From an uncultured Shewanella sp. (lineage in GTDB: Bacteria; Pseudomonadota; Gammaproteobacteria; Enterobacterales; Shewanellaceae): a stretch of 64,000 bases of DNA. How positions within the stretch are numbered: the first letter of the stretch is position 1; the number at the start of each line of letters is the position of its first letter. The stretch lies in contig NZ_CANMIO010000007.1 in NCBI RefSeq assembly GCF_947497935.1, forward strand, positions 124,001-188,000. Reading direction: 5' to 3'. The translations under genes and the position numbers were made by a program. Positions 6,044 to 14,731 of this stretch are shown here, one piece after another. Under the pieces are notes generated by a model, which was not told the DNA's origin, made no database searches, and saw nothing but the letters and a program-made list of their open reading frames with translations.

Positions 6044-7840
6044 TCAGTAGCCTGCCGTTTCACTGCCCGCGCGGCGAGGATCGCTCGAGCCAAATATGCC
6101 TTGTTCAGTTACCATTATCGACTGGGTTGAGCCTATGGCATTGTTGACTTTCACCTCATGCCCTTTAGCTCGTAGCAAGCCCTGGGTATCACGGTTAAGA
6201 CTATGCTCAACTCGCAGTACATCGGGAAGCCATTGATGGTGCACACGAGGGGCATAGGTCGCCTCAGCAATATTAAGGTCGTGGTCGATAACATTCATGA
6301 TGATCTGCATAGTCGTGGTGATAATGCGTGAACCGCCTGGGCTGCCCGTCACGATAAAGGGCTTACCATCCTTCATCACTATGGTTGGGCTCATTGAGCT
6401 TAACGGGCGTTTATTTCCTTCAACAGCATTGGCTTCACCGCCCACTAAACCATATCCGTTCGGGGTGCCGGGTTTTGCTGAAAAGTCATCCATCTCATTA
6501 TTAAGCAAAATACCGGTGCCTTTTGCCACTAGGCCTGAACCATAACTAAAGTTAAGGGTATAGGTGTTAGATACGGCGTTACCCCATTGATCAACCACTG
6601 AGTAGTGGGTCGTTTGATTGCTTTCATACGGCGCCAGTTTCCCGGGTTTGATTTCGCTGCTAGGCGTGGCTTTGTCTGGGGAGATCTGTTTGGCGAGTTG
6701 CTTGGCATAATCTTTACTCAAAAGAGCCTTAACTGGCACATCATAAAAATCTGGATCGCCTAGGTATTCACTGCGATCTGCGTAGGCGCGTTTCATGGAT
6801 TCGGTCATTAAATGGAGTGTGGCGGCGGTATTGTGGCCTAACTCTTTAATCGGATAGCCCTCTAGCATATTAAGCATTTCGATAATATGTACACCGCCAG
6901 ATGATGGTGGCGGCATAGAAACAACTTGATAGCCTCGATATTCCCCCACCACAGGATCTCGTTCAACCACCTTATAGTTTTTAAGATCGGCTAAAGTCAT
7001 GATCCCACCAGCTTTTTGGATCGCGTTGACTAGCTTCTGTGCAGTTTCACCTTGGTAAAAGCCTTCGCTACCAGATTTTGCGATAAGTGACAGGGAGTGA
7101 GCCAGCTCGGGTTGTTTTAATAACTCACCACTTTGGAAATCACTACCATCTGGCTTGTAAAATATTTCGGCAGAGCTTGGCCATTGGGCGATGCGTCTTT
7201 TAAGTCCCGATAATGAAGCCTGTAGGTCGGGGGTAACAATAATGCCTTCTTTAGCCATCTTAATCGCGGCATCGGTTACTTGTTTCATCGTCATGGTGCC
7301 ATATTTCTCAAGGGCAAGTTCCATTCCCATAACGGTGCCGGGCACGCCAACAGCTAAACCGTGCTCGCGGCTTAACTTGTTAACTGGATTGCCTTTTTCA
7401 TCGAGGAAAATATCTCGATGGGCTTTAGAGGGCGCCATTTCACGGTAATCGATGGCGATGGTTTTGTTAGGCTCGCTGAGGTGTACCAGCATAAAGCCGC
7501 CGCCTCCAATATTACCTGCACGTGGTAGGGTAACCGCTAGACTAAAGCCCACGGCAACAGCCGCATCGACCGCATTACCACCCTGTTTTAAGATCTCAAC
7601 ACCAGCTTGGGTGGCTAGTGCTTCTTGGCTCGACACCATACCATGCTTAGCCCAAATAGGTTGAGCGGTGGCGATATGGCTATAAATAGAGGTTTCTTTA
7701 GCCTGAACCTGCAGCGGCGCACTTGCTGTAATGGTCAGGGTAGTTAAGGGGATTACCATCGATATGGCGAAGGCCAATGCTTTAAACACATAGGGCTTAA
7801 ACGAATGAGATTTCGACCAGAGTGGCTTAAAAGTGCGCAT
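6044..7840 (-). CDS. ggt: gamma-glutamyltransferase (periplasmic)
   Basis: 598 residues, the usual family length. There is an N-terminal signal peptide (basic start, hydrophobic core about residues 23-44). The large subunit carries KQGGNAVDAAVAVGFSLAV and GGGFMLVH. Autoprocessing should occur before Thr411 in NQTTHYSVVD, which becomes the catalytic N-terminal nucleophile of the small subunit. The small subunit contains NNEMDDF, RPLSSMSPTIV and TGSPGGSRI. The enzyme hydrolyses or transpeptidates glutathione gamma-glutamyl bonds in the periplasm, aiding cysteine and glutamate recovery. It is transcribed alone, with a terminator at 5914-5948. A tandem 21-bp repeat lies upstream (7894-7935). Confidence 0.95.
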   Translation of the reverse strand: MRTFKPLWSKSHSFKPYVFKALAFAISMVIPLTTLTITASAPLQVQAKETSIYSHIATAQPIWAKHGMVSSQEALATQAGVEILKQGGNAVDAAVAVGFSLAVTLPRAGNIGGGGFMLVHLSEPNKTIAIDYREMAPSKAHRDIFLDEKGNPVNKLSREHGLAVGVPGTVMGMELALEKYGTMTMKQVTDAAIKMAKEGIIVTPDLQASLSGLKRRIAQWPSSAEIFYKPDGSDFQSGELLKQPELAHSLSLIAKSGSEGFYQGETAQKLVNAIQKAGGIMTLADLKNYKVVERDPVVGEYRGYQVVSMPPPSSGGVHIIEMLNMLEGYPIKELGHNTAATLHLMTESMKRAYADRSEYLGDPDFYDVPVKALLSKDYAKQLAKQISPDKATPSSEIKPGKLAPYESNQTTHYSVVDQWGNAVSNTYTLNFSYGSGLVAKGTGILLNNEMDDFSAKPGTPNGYGLVGGEANAVEGNKRPLSSMSPTIVMKDGKPFIVTGSPGGSRIITTTMQIIMNVIDHDLNIAEATYAPRVHHQWLPDVLRVEHSLNRDTQGLLRAKGHEVKVNNAIGSTQSIMVTEQGIFGSSDPRRAGSETAGY

Positions 7841-7893
7841 TTTTAATCCTTTGTATCGTCGCTATCGTTTTGGCAAAGCCCAATAGCTTTATT

Positions 7894-7935
7894 GTTATAG
7901 TTTGAAGATAGACAGTTATAGTTTGAAGATAGAGA
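7894..7935. repeat. tandem 21-bp direct repeat upstream of ggt
   Basis: gttatagtttgaagataga occurs twice in a row with a 21-bp period (7894 and 7915). A degenerate third start (gttatattattg) and a related tctatctaga / actatctaata motif follow. It lies in the intergenic region between divergent ggt and the FemAB-like gene. The exact period near two helical turns fits an operator, but the binding protein is unknown. Confidence 0.6.
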
Positions 7936-8134
7936 GTTATATTATTGTGGTTTTCTATCTAGAGTATTGTGTTTTACTATCTAATAAATGCAATGTGACG
8001 TTTATCTAGACTAAATGCAAGTATCGGACTTAACTGGCAGGTTTGACTTTCTTACTCTATCTCAGCAAGGAGCTATCTTGAGAAATCCTGATGCGCAGGG
8101 CTGTTGTAAAAAATATTAAGTTGAAGGGGGGAGG

Positions 8135-9436
8135 GTGAAAGGGATCAAGACTAATCCTACAAAGCTTAGTCGTACTGAGCATAGCGATGTTAATCACAAT
8201 CGTGATGAAAATAGCGGCTTTGACCAAAATGGTATTGTATTAAGCAGTAGCGAAGCAAATGTCTCAGCCCTTTTTAAGGTTGAGCTTATCGATTCGATAG
8301 ATAAGATTTCAGCGGATATCTGGAATGCATTAATGCATGACAACAACCCATTTAACCGTCATGAGTATTTAGCTGCGCTCGAGTCGAGCAAGTGTGTTTG
8401 CGATCAAACAGGCTGGACTCCACTGCATATGGTGATCCGAGAAACTAAACATGCGAATGAGGCTGTTATTGCCGTGATGCCGCTGTACATTAAAGCGCAT
8501 TCATACGGCGAGTATGTATTTGATTGGGCCTGGGCAGATGCTTATGAACGTCATCAACTCGCTTATTATCCAAAACTGGTTTCCTCTGTTCCTTTTACCC
8601 CGGTGTCAGGCATGCGTTTAGGCGTGTCTTCAGCTTTGACCTCTGAAGAGTTGCAGATGCTCTGGTTACTTGTGAGTCAAACCCTAGACCGATGTTTGAC
8701 CGAATATGGCTTTTCAGGTTGGCACTGTTTGTTTCTACCTAAAACTCAATGTGATGATTTTGCCAGACTGGGGAACTTACAACGCTTAGGGACACAGTTT
8801 CACTGGTTTAATCGAGACTATAGTGATTTTCAAGCCTTTTTGTCCGCGTTGACTTCAAGAAAACGTAAGGACATAAACAAAGAAAGACAAAAGGTGCAAC
8901 GGGTTAATTTATCCTTTGAATTTGTAGAGGGCGCTGATGTTACTGCTGAGCTATGGCAAATTTTCTCTGCCTGTTACCAACAAACCTATGCCAAACGTTC
9001 TGGTCACTATGGTTATTTAAATTTGGCCTTCTTCCAAACGTTAGCTGAGAGCATGCCGGAGTCTATCGTGTTGTTGATAGTGCGAGACTCAAACGAGCTG
9101 ATCATGGCATCGGCGCTGTATTTTAAGTCTGAAACACACCTATACGGCCGTTACTGGGGGGCATTGACAGAGATAGATGGCTTACACTTTGAGGCCTGTT
9201 ATTACCAAGGTATCGAGTATTGTATCGCCAATGGGCTAAAGGTGTTTGATGCGGGGGCGCAGGGTGAACACAAGGTACCAAGAGGATTTGAGCCAATCGA
9301 AACCTATTCCAATCACGAGATTGCTCATAGTGAGTTTCGCCTAGCGATAGAAAGCTTCACCCTTCAAGAAGCGGGTAATATCAAGACCTATATGCAGCAG
9401 TTAACAGCTAAGTTACCATATAAAAGCAGAGCCTAA
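8135..9436 (+). CDS. FemAB-like / GNAT-fold acyltransferase (DUF482 family)
   Basis: 433 residues from GTG 8135, directly after a strong AAGGGGGGAG. The first ~45 residues are polar and weakly conserved-looking. From about residue 50 the sequence matches the DUF482 peptidoglycan-biosynthesis-like family (COG3146): NPFNRHEYLAALE, the WAWADAYERH block, RKRKDINKERQKV, SGHYGYLNLAFF and FDAGAQGEHKVPRGFEP. The family has two GNAT-like lobes and is predicted to transfer an aminoacyl or acyl group. The substrate is not known. It is monocistronic, and a terminator overlaps the stop codon. Divergent to ggt. Confidence 0.85.
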   Translation: MKGIKTNPTKLSRTEHSDVNHNRDENSGFDQNGIVLSSSEANVSALFKVELIDSIDKISADIWNALMHDNNPFNRHEYLAALESSKCVCDQTGWTPLHMVIRETKHANEAVIAVMPLYIKAHSYGEYVFDWAWADAYERHQLAYYPKLVSSVPFTPVSGMRLGVSSALTSEELQMLWLLVSQTLDRCLTEYGFSGWHCLFLPKTQCDDFARLGNLQRLGTQFHWFNRDYSDFQAFLSALTSRKRKDINKERQKVQRVNLSFEFVEGADVTAELWQIFSACYQQTYAKRSGHYGYLNLAFFQTLAESMPESIVLLIVRDSNELIMASALYFKSETHLYGRYWGALTEIDGLHFEACYYQGIEYCIANGLKVFDAGAQGEHKVPRGFEPIETYSNHEIAHSEFRLAIESFTLQEAGNIKTYMQQLTAKLPYKSRA

Positions 9437-9450
9437 CTTGGCTCTGTTTT
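9427..9450 (+). terminator. rho-independent terminator overlapping a stop codon
   Basis: Stem CAGAGCC (9427-9433), loop TAACTT, stem GGCTCTG (9440-9446), then TTTT. The loop contains the TAA of the preceding gene. Confidence 0.85.
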
Positions 9451-9632
9451 ATCAATGATATAACTAATAATTATTGGTGCGTTTCCAGCTCAACACTTCG
9501 GTTAGCTATTGTTTATTACTCATCCCTTTATGTCCGATATTACAGTTTCTAGCGCTGTGCCTGTGGTCATTGAGGTGTTTAAAATGTCTGATATATCAAC
9601 ATTCGTCCTTTAATGGACCTAATGATAATAGG

Positions 9633-9971
9633 TTAGGTGAAAGCAGCGACGTTAAAACCACGTAGCATCTTTTGCTTCTGAAGTTTTGGTGACTTGATAC
9701 TTTTATCCTCAACGAATGCTGGATAAAAAACATTAGGATTAGCTAGCTGGTTTCCAAATAGAACAATGCAATCGGTAGTTTTTTTTATGGCAGTTATTTC
9801 ATATTCAAATTCAACCATTCGCTTTTTATTGATAACAAATACAGAGTCGCCTATTTTTGCTTGCTCTAAGTCTACGTAGCCATGTTGGTGTCGTTCAAGG
9901 TCAAAGATTGCTCCTTCGCCATAAAATCCAGCATGGTCACGATTGCCTTTATTGTTAACTAGGTAGTTCAT
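9633..9971 (-). CDS. hypothetical protein, 112 residues
   Basis: ATG 9971 is preceded by GAGGA at good spacing. The product is soluble with no signal peptide. It begins NYLVNNKGNRDHAGFYGEGAIF, has a middle section KIGDSVFVINKKRMVEFEYEIT resembling the beta-barrel of EVE/PUA-type or DNA-binding small domains, and ends basic. That resemblance is only an impression from the VFVINKKR...FEYEIT pattern, and I do not assign a family. It stands alone among other small unknown genes (9633-11430), an accessory-looking patch. Confidence 0.6.
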   Translation of the reverse strand: MNYLVNNKGNRDHAGFYGEGAIFDLERHQHGYVDLEQAKIGDSVFVINKKRMVEFEYEITAIKKTTDCIVLFGNQLANPNVFYPAFVEDKSIKSPKLQKQKMLRGFNVAAFT

Positions 9972-10080
9972 TGTTAATCCTCGATATTTGTTGTGTATTA
10001 ATAGGCATGACGTTTGTAGTCAATCAGCGCCGCTGAGTTAAGTTTTGACTGAAATATTCGTTGGGAGAGAGTCTTTTTCA

Positions 10081-10368
10081 TCACCTAGCAATAGCACGAA
10101 TAACCACAGCAGCAGTGGCATTAACGAAATGACTTGTTTCATAATTACCCGTGCAAAGCGTATCGTATAGGCTTGCATCCACAGCCTTGTTTTTATGTGT
10201 TGCGTCCGCCAATGCTGTTCTAGCTGCAGTGACTTGTGCGTTGGCATTATTTAACGAGTGGTCTAATAAACGATCAAACCAGTTCAAAGTTTGCTGCCGC
10301 TCCTCGGCTAAACGTTGCTTGTTTAATGCGCTTGCTAGGTTGGCTTTAAGAGTAACGATACTATTCAT
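10081..10368 (-). CDS. hypothetical protein, 95 residues
   Basis: ATG 10368 has AAGG 9 nt upstream. The protein is helical and Ala/Asn-rich (NANAQVTAARTALADATHKN), with a coiled-coil-like first half and no signal peptide. Only about half of the region has strong coding character. An overlapping frame (10038-10247) is less convincing. No family is recognised, and the gene call itself is moderate. Confidence 0.45.
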   Translation of the reverse strand: MNSIVTLKANLASALNKQRLAEERQQTLNWFDRLLDHSLNNANAQVTAARTALADATHKNKAVDASLYDTLCTGNYETSHFVNATAAVVIRAIAR

Positions 10369-10459
10369 ATTGGCCTTGATTGCTTATATCTGTTGTTATC
10401 AGACATATCAGTTAACTGAGTAACCGCTCTGGATTTTAAGTTGTCATAACGCGGGTTTA

Positions 10460-10789
10460 TTAAGGTTTGGATAGGGATCTGAGTTTTACTGATTCGGCTT
10501 TAGCTGCTTTCAATCCTTCAATCAGCCTATCTACTTGTGCATCGTTTAGGCAGTAAAGGGATACAATATCAACGGCATACTCGCCAATGGCTGTTAGATT
10601 CACTCCACCTTTAGGGCAAAGAACGGGAGCCATATAGGCTGCGACATAGACAGATGAACTGTTTGCATTGACTGATACTTTCTTGCCCTCAATCGTCATG
10701 GCGTAAGAACTTATTGAGGCAAGTAAGCCCGCAGCAAGCATTAAACGAGTGATAGCTTGCACTAAACTTAGGTTAAATAATTTACACAT
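10460..10789 (-). CDS. hypothetical exported protein, 109 residues
   Basis: A basic/hydrophobic signal peptide (about residues 8-30, ending ISSYAMT) suggests export to the periplasm. The mature part is ~80 residues with two cysteines (LCPKGG and LYCLNDAQ) that could form a disulfide, and a helical tail (DRLIEGLKAAKAESVKLRSL). No family is recognised. The ribosome-binding site is weak. It is probably monocistronic. Confidence 0.6.
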   Translation of the reverse strand: MCKLFNLSLVQAITRLMLAAGLLASISSYAMTIEGKKVSVNANSSSVYVAAYMAPVLCPKGGVNLTAIGEYAVDIVSLYCLNDAQVDRLIEGLKAAKAESVKLRSLSKP

Positions 10790-10993
10790 GTTGCTGGTTT
10801 CTCAAGATTGCAGGTAATGGGCTGCTGAGTATACAGGTGTTTAGTTGCGGGTTTCAAGACATGTGTCTAGCGAGTTGTAAGGTGCTTGGTTGTTTTGTGA
10901 TGGCTATAGGGGAAAGAGCGGTTAGCTAGGCCAGTCCAATAAAGCCAATTAAATCTAAATAAATCCTTCGAATGTAAATAGGCCTATAAACAC

Positions 10994-11020
10994 AAAAATG
11001 CCAAGCATTGTGCTTGGCAT
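10994..11020 (-). terminator. rho-independent terminator of the lipoprotein gene
   Basis: Perfect stem ATGCCAAGCA / TGCTTGGCAT (10998-11007 and 11011-11020), followed on the minus strand by TTTTTG. It is placed about 40 bp past the stop at 11059. Confidence 0.9.
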
Positions 11021-11058
11021 CATTGATGGATCTTGCTTAAGGCCTGAATTGATTAGCT

Positions 11059-11430
11059 TTAATTGTTGATCTGCTGGCGAATTGAAGCAGATAACTTGTG
11101 CACCCACTTATTATAGTTTCGGTGGATTTCTCCATCGTTGTAATCTAGATTCGCGCTATCGACATAGTCGATATTATAAACATGTTCGTTATAGCTAATG
11201 CGGACATGGGCCTTATGGGAGCGGACCGTTATGTAGGCATCAATGGTGTTATTATCGCCTTTGACTGGTGTCCAGCCTTTGGCTTTACAGCCGTTAATTA
11301 TCGCTGTTTCTATCGATTGACTACTATTGCTAGGTATAGGCTCCTGAGTCAGGTTGGCTAGTTTGACTGAGGTACAAGCAGATAAAGATAACGTACTTAA
11401 TAATAAAAACAGTAACTTTAACGACTTCAT
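11059..11430 (-). CDS. putative small lipoprotein
   Basis: 123 residues from ATG 11430. The ATG at 11439 overlaps the ribosome-binding site AAAGGA, so the second Met is preferred. The lipobox LSAC sits at about residues 15-18, so Cys18 would be lipidated. The mature domain is ~105 residues with INGCKAKGWTPVKGDNNTIDAYIT, alternating strands (AHVRISYNEHVYNIDYVDSA) and a C-terminal helix. Sequences of this style occur as uncharacterised periplasmic lipoproteins in marine gammaproteobacteria. The function is unknown. Confidence 0.75.
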   Translation of the reverse strand: MKSLKLLFLLLSTLSLSACTSVKLANLTQEPIPSNSSQSIETAIINGCKAKGWTPVKGDNNTIDAYITVRSHKAHVRISYNEHVYNIDYVDSANLDYNDGEIHRNYNKWVHKLSASIRQQINN

Positions 11431-11511
11431 TAAGTTCATCCTTTAGTGTTAGTTTAAAAGCTGTGTTACTCAATAATTTAAGATAACGATTAGTTTAAAT
11501 TGAAGTGAGGC

Positions 11512-12132
11512 TTAGCCTAGGGCAAGCCAAACGCCGACACCTAGCATCAAGCTGCCTGCAATACGGTTCATCCACTTAATATTGTCACCGCGGCTTAGGA
11601 ATATTCTGAGGCTCTTACCACCTGCAGCATAAGCCATCATGCTAATTAATTCAGTAAATAAAATAATGCTGACAAGGGCGATAAGCTGCGGGGCAACATC
11701 ACGTTCAACACTGATAAAAGGTGGTAATAATGACACCATAAACGCCCAGCCTTTAGGGTTAGCAATGGCGGTAACAAAACCTTGAGATATAAGCTCAAGA
11801 TTACTGACGTTTGATGTTTGCTCACCGTCGACAATGGCCATTTTGCCGCGCGCACGCCACATATTGATGCCGATATAAACTAAATAAATTCCGCCTAACC
11901 ATTTAAAAACAGAGAAAACGTCAGGGTAGTTAAGCATGATGCTGGCTACGCCCATCACCGCAGCAACGGCAACTAACGCAACACCAACCAGTTCACCGAG
12001 CATCATCCATAAGGTGCGGCGAAAGCCAATACTCATACCCAGTGTCATGGCGAGCGTCATGCACATACCTGGCGTGATTGAGACAAAGAAGAAGGTGGGT
12101 AGAAATACCGCTAATAAAGTTAAGTCTGGCAT
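11512..12132 (-). CDS. LysE/RhtB family amino-acid exporter
   Basis: 206 residues, typical for RhtB. There are about six membrane helices. Family signatures are the N-terminal FFFVSITPGMCMTLAM, GELVGVALVAVAAVMG, KWLGGIYLVYIGINMWR and ANPKGWAFM. The family exports amino acids or derivatives (homoserine, threonine, lysine) across the inner membrane. The substrate cannot be read here. The gene is single, on the minus strand, downstream of the hppD terminator. The start has a weak ribosome-binding site. Confidence 0.9.
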   Translation of the reverse strand: MPDLTLLAVFLPTFFFVSITPGMCMTLAMTLGMSIGFRRTLWMMLGELVGVALVAVAAVMGVASIMLNYPDVFSVFKWLGGIYLVYIGINMWRARGKMAIVDGEQTSNVSNLELISQGFVTAIANPKGWAFMVSLLPPFISVERDVAPQLIALVSIILFTELISMMAYAAGGKSLRIFLSRGDNIKWMNRIAGSLMLGVGVWLALG

Positions 12133-12216
12133 TTTGATTTACGAATTAAACCGAAGAATATGAAAATGGCGCACATTGTAAAGTTGAAAGCTGTACTAAG
12201 ATAGAGGGCAAGAAAA

Positions 12217-12240
12217 GAAAAACCAGCCTTATGGCTGGTT
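12217..12240 (-). terminator. terminator of the hmgA-hppD operon
   Basis: Stem AACCAGCC / GGCTGGTT with a 4-nt loop (12221-12240), followed by a T-rich run on the minus strand, 45 bp after the hppD stop. Confidence 0.85.
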
Positions 12241-12284
12241 TTAATCGTAATCAAGTAAGTTCACTTGTCTCGTATATATTCGCT

Positions 12285-13325
12285 TTACAGTACGCCGCGG
12301 CGTTTTTGATCACGCTCTATCGACTCAAACAGTGCAGTAAAGTTACCTTCACCAAAGCCTAGGTTGTTTTTACGCTGGATGATCTCGATGAAAATTGGAC
12401 CAAATAGATTCTTGGTGAAAATCTGTAATAGGTAGCCATCTTCATCGCCGTCGACCAAAATTTGGTGATGTTTGATGCGGTCACGATCTTCGGTAACTTG
12501 TGGCAGCTTGTCAAAGATGGTGTCGTAATACTCAGGAATAATATCTAAAGTTTGAATTGATGTGCCTTCCATTGCATCGAGCGAGCCTACGATGTCACGA
12601 CTTCTAAAGGCAAGATGCTGTACGCCGGGGCCGTCGTATTCACGTAGATACTCATCAATTTGGTTTTTGTCGTTGCCTTTACCTTCGTTGATTGGAATAC
12701 AGAAGCTACCATCTGGTGAGCGCAACGCATAAGAGATCAGCGCAGTTTGCGATCCCTTGATGTCAAAGTAGCGAACCTCAGTAAAGCCAAAGATATCTTT
12801 ATAAAAGTTAGACCAATACTCCATAGTGCCTTTGTAGACATTATTGGTAAGATGGTCGACTTCGATAAAACCTTTTTCCTCAACAATGATCTGCTCATCT
12901 AAATCCTCAAAGTCAGTGGCATAGATATTATTGTTGTCGCCGAAGGTATCGATAAAGTAAATCAAGCTATCGCCAATGCCGTAAATGGCAGGGTAAGGCA
13001 TATCTTTTGCTGCCTCATCGGCAGGCTTTGCGCCGCGAGCGACTGCGCCTTCAAAAGCAAATTGTGCATCCTCTACGCGCCAGCCCATAGAACAAATCGC
13101 TGGGCCATGGCTTTTAGCAAACTCAGCAGAAAACCCTTTACGTTCGGTATTTAAAAGGAAGTTAATGTCATTCTGCTTGTAGTACAAAATCTCTTTTGTT
13201 TTTGACTTCTTTAATAGTGAAAATCCGAAGTCGATAAAGACCTGATGCATGAAGTCTTGTTCTGGTGTGGCAAACTCGGTGAATTCGATGCCGAGTAGGC
13301 CCAGTGGGTTTTGTTCGCTTGCCAT
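12285..13325 (-). CDS. hppD: 4-hydroxyphenylpyruvate dioxygenase
   Basis: 346 residues from ATG 13325 with GAGGA upstream. A longer reading to 13451 overlaps hmgA and is not credible. It converts 4-hydroxyphenylpyruvate to homogentisate in tyrosine catabolism and is an Fe(II) enzyme of the vicinal oxygen chelate fold. The three metal ligands are visible: His in VDHLTNN, His in GVQHLAFRS and Glu in FIEIIQR near the C-terminus. Length and ends (NNLGFGEGNFTALFESIERDQ) are standard. It follows hmgA with a 91-bp gap on the same strand, so the operon carries two consecutive steps. Homogentisate made here can also oxidise to melanin-like pigment when HmgA is limiting. Confidence 0.95.
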   Translation of the reverse strand: MASEQNPLGLLGIEFTEFATPEQDFMHQVFIDFGFSLLKKSKTKEILYYKQNDINFLLNTERKGFSAEFAKSHGPAICSMGWRVEDAQFAFEGAVARGAKPADEAAKDMPYPAIYGIGDSLIYFIDTFGDNNNIYATDFEDLDEQIIVEEKGFIEVDHLTNNVYKGTMEYWSNFYKDIFGFTEVRYFDIKGSQTALISYALRSPDGSFCIPINEGKGNDKNQIDEYLREYDGPGVQHLAFRSRDIVGSLDAMEGTSIQTLDIIPEYYDTIFDKLPQVTEDRDRIKHHQILVDGDEDGYLLQIFTKNLFGPIFIEIIQRKNNLGFGEGNFTALFESIERDQKRRGVL

Positions 13326-13416
13326 TCTTGTGTCCTCTGTCAATTTGTTGCTACATACCAGCCATTCTCTTGATGGCTTCTTTTGATAGCTTAAAGTCTT
13401 GAAAATATTGCCTTGG

Positions 13417-14577
13417 TTAGCTTTCAATCCAAGAGCGGTTGTAGTCATCACTCATGCAATGTTTTACATGTTCGGTTAGTTTCAGCGGGGCGAAAGTATC
13501 GACCATCACTGCGTATTCGTAGGTTTCTGTTTTACCGATTGACGCCTCTGTTTTCCCTGGTTGTGGCCCGTGGGGAACCCCCTTTTGATGCAATGTCATG
13601 TAACCTGCTTCGATACCAGTACGGCTCATAAAGTCGCCATCGACGTAATAAAGCACTTCGTCACTGTCGATATTGCTATGGTAATAAGGCGCAGGGATCG
13701 ACTCTGGATGGAAGTCGTAGGGACGTGGCACAAAGTTACAGATCACAAAGTTGTGTGCGCTAAACACTATGTGGTCAGACGGTGGTAGGTGGATCTTACC
13801 AACCTTAGGCGCGTACTCTTGAATATTGAATGCCCAAGGGTAAACGCAGCCGTCCCAGCCCACTAAATCAAACGGGTGCCACTCAAGTGATGTCAGCTGA
13901 TATTTATCACCAAATTTGCAGATAAGAGGGAAGTCACCTTTCTCGACTATGGCCTCTTGAAGCTCTGGAGTGCGAATGTCACGTTCGCAGTAGGGCGCAG
14001 ATTCCAGCATCTGGCCATATTCATTGCGAAAATGCTTTGGTACCTCCACCATGCTCGAAGATTCGATAACAAATAACCTGACATTAGTGTAGTCATCAAA
14101 CTTCAGTTGATAGGTGGTGCCGCGAGGTATGACGAGGTAATCCCACTTATTGACTTCAATCGCGCCATACTCGCTTAATAGCGTGCCTTGACCTTCGTGA
14201 ACAAATACCACTTCATCGGCATAGGCATTGCGATAAAACTCATCACACTCTTCACTAACCTTCGCCGTATACATGGCGACATCGTTGTTAAAGAATATCT
14301 TGTTACGGCTACTAAAGAAGTTACCGCCGCAGTCGGCTTGCTTGGTATCTAGCTTATAGTTTTGTACTAATGAGTCTTGCCAATCTTCGCCATGAGATAA
14401 GCTATAAGGGCTAACCGCTAATGCCTTAGTTGGCATGTTGTGATGGTATTTGTTGGAATAGATGTTGGAAAAGCCATGGGTGGAGAATAACTCTTCACGG
14501 TAGAGCTCCCCATCGTCTTTTTTAAAGGTGATATGGCGCTTCGCCGGCACAATACCTTGCTTCACATAAGATGGCAT
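13417..14577 (-). CDS. hmgA: homogentisate 1,2-dioxygenase
   Basis: 386 residues from ATG 14577 with AAGGA 8 nt upstream. An extension to 14658 has no support. It opens the ring of homogentisate to maleylacetoacetate. Cupin-fold features are visible: EEVVFVHEGQGTLLSEYG-type strands, the HPFDLVGWDG block, and the iron-binding His/Glu region near HQKGVPHGPQPG, followed by TYEYAVMVDTF. It is the first gene of the hmgA-hppD operon and is divergent from a LysR regulator 154 bp away. The maleylacetoacetate isomerase and fumarylacetoacetase genes are not next door. Confidence 0.93.
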   Translation of the reverse strand: MPSYVKQGIVPAKRHITFKKDDGELYREELFSTHGFSNIYSNKYHHNMPTKALAVSPYSLSHGEDWQDSLVQNYKLDTKQADCGGNFFSSRNKIFFNNDVAMYTAKVSEECDEFYRNAYADEVVFVHEGQGTLLSEYGAIEVNKWDYLVIPRGTTYQLKFDDYTNVRLFVIESSSMVEVPKHFRNEYGQMLESAPYCERDIRTPELQEAIVEKGDFPLICKFGDKYQLTSLEWHPFDLVGWDGCVYPWAFNIQEYAPKVGKIHLPPSDHIVFSAHNFVICNFVPRPYDFHPESIPAPYYHSNIDSDEVLYYVDGDFMSRTGIEAGYMTLHQKGVPHGPQPGKTEASIGKTETYEYAVMVDTFAPLKLTEHVKHCMSDDYNRSWIES

Positions 14578-14731
14578 ATTCGCAGTCCTTCGGTGCTCAA
14601 GCGCACGCATTAAAATAATAATGTGATCTAAGTTCAATTTAGTTGCTTGAATGAACAAAAAAAAGAATAATAATTAGCCTATCTTAATCAGATTTTTAGA
14701 TGGTAATTTATTGTTTACGTTGGAGGGTTAA

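Noticed and set aside
9474..9665. 63-residue plus-strand frame after the FemAB-like gene
   Set aside because: Low-quality composition, no ribosome-binding site, and overlap with the better-supported minus-strand gene at 9633-9971.
10038..10247. 69-residue minus-strand frame overlapping 10081-10368
   Set aside because: It shares bases with a frame that has a better ribosome-binding site and composition. Only one can be right and this is the weaker.
13326..13451. Extended N-terminus for hppD
   Set aside because: The extra 42 residues overlap the hmgA 3' end, and the ATG at 13325 has a proper ribosome-binding site and the family start.
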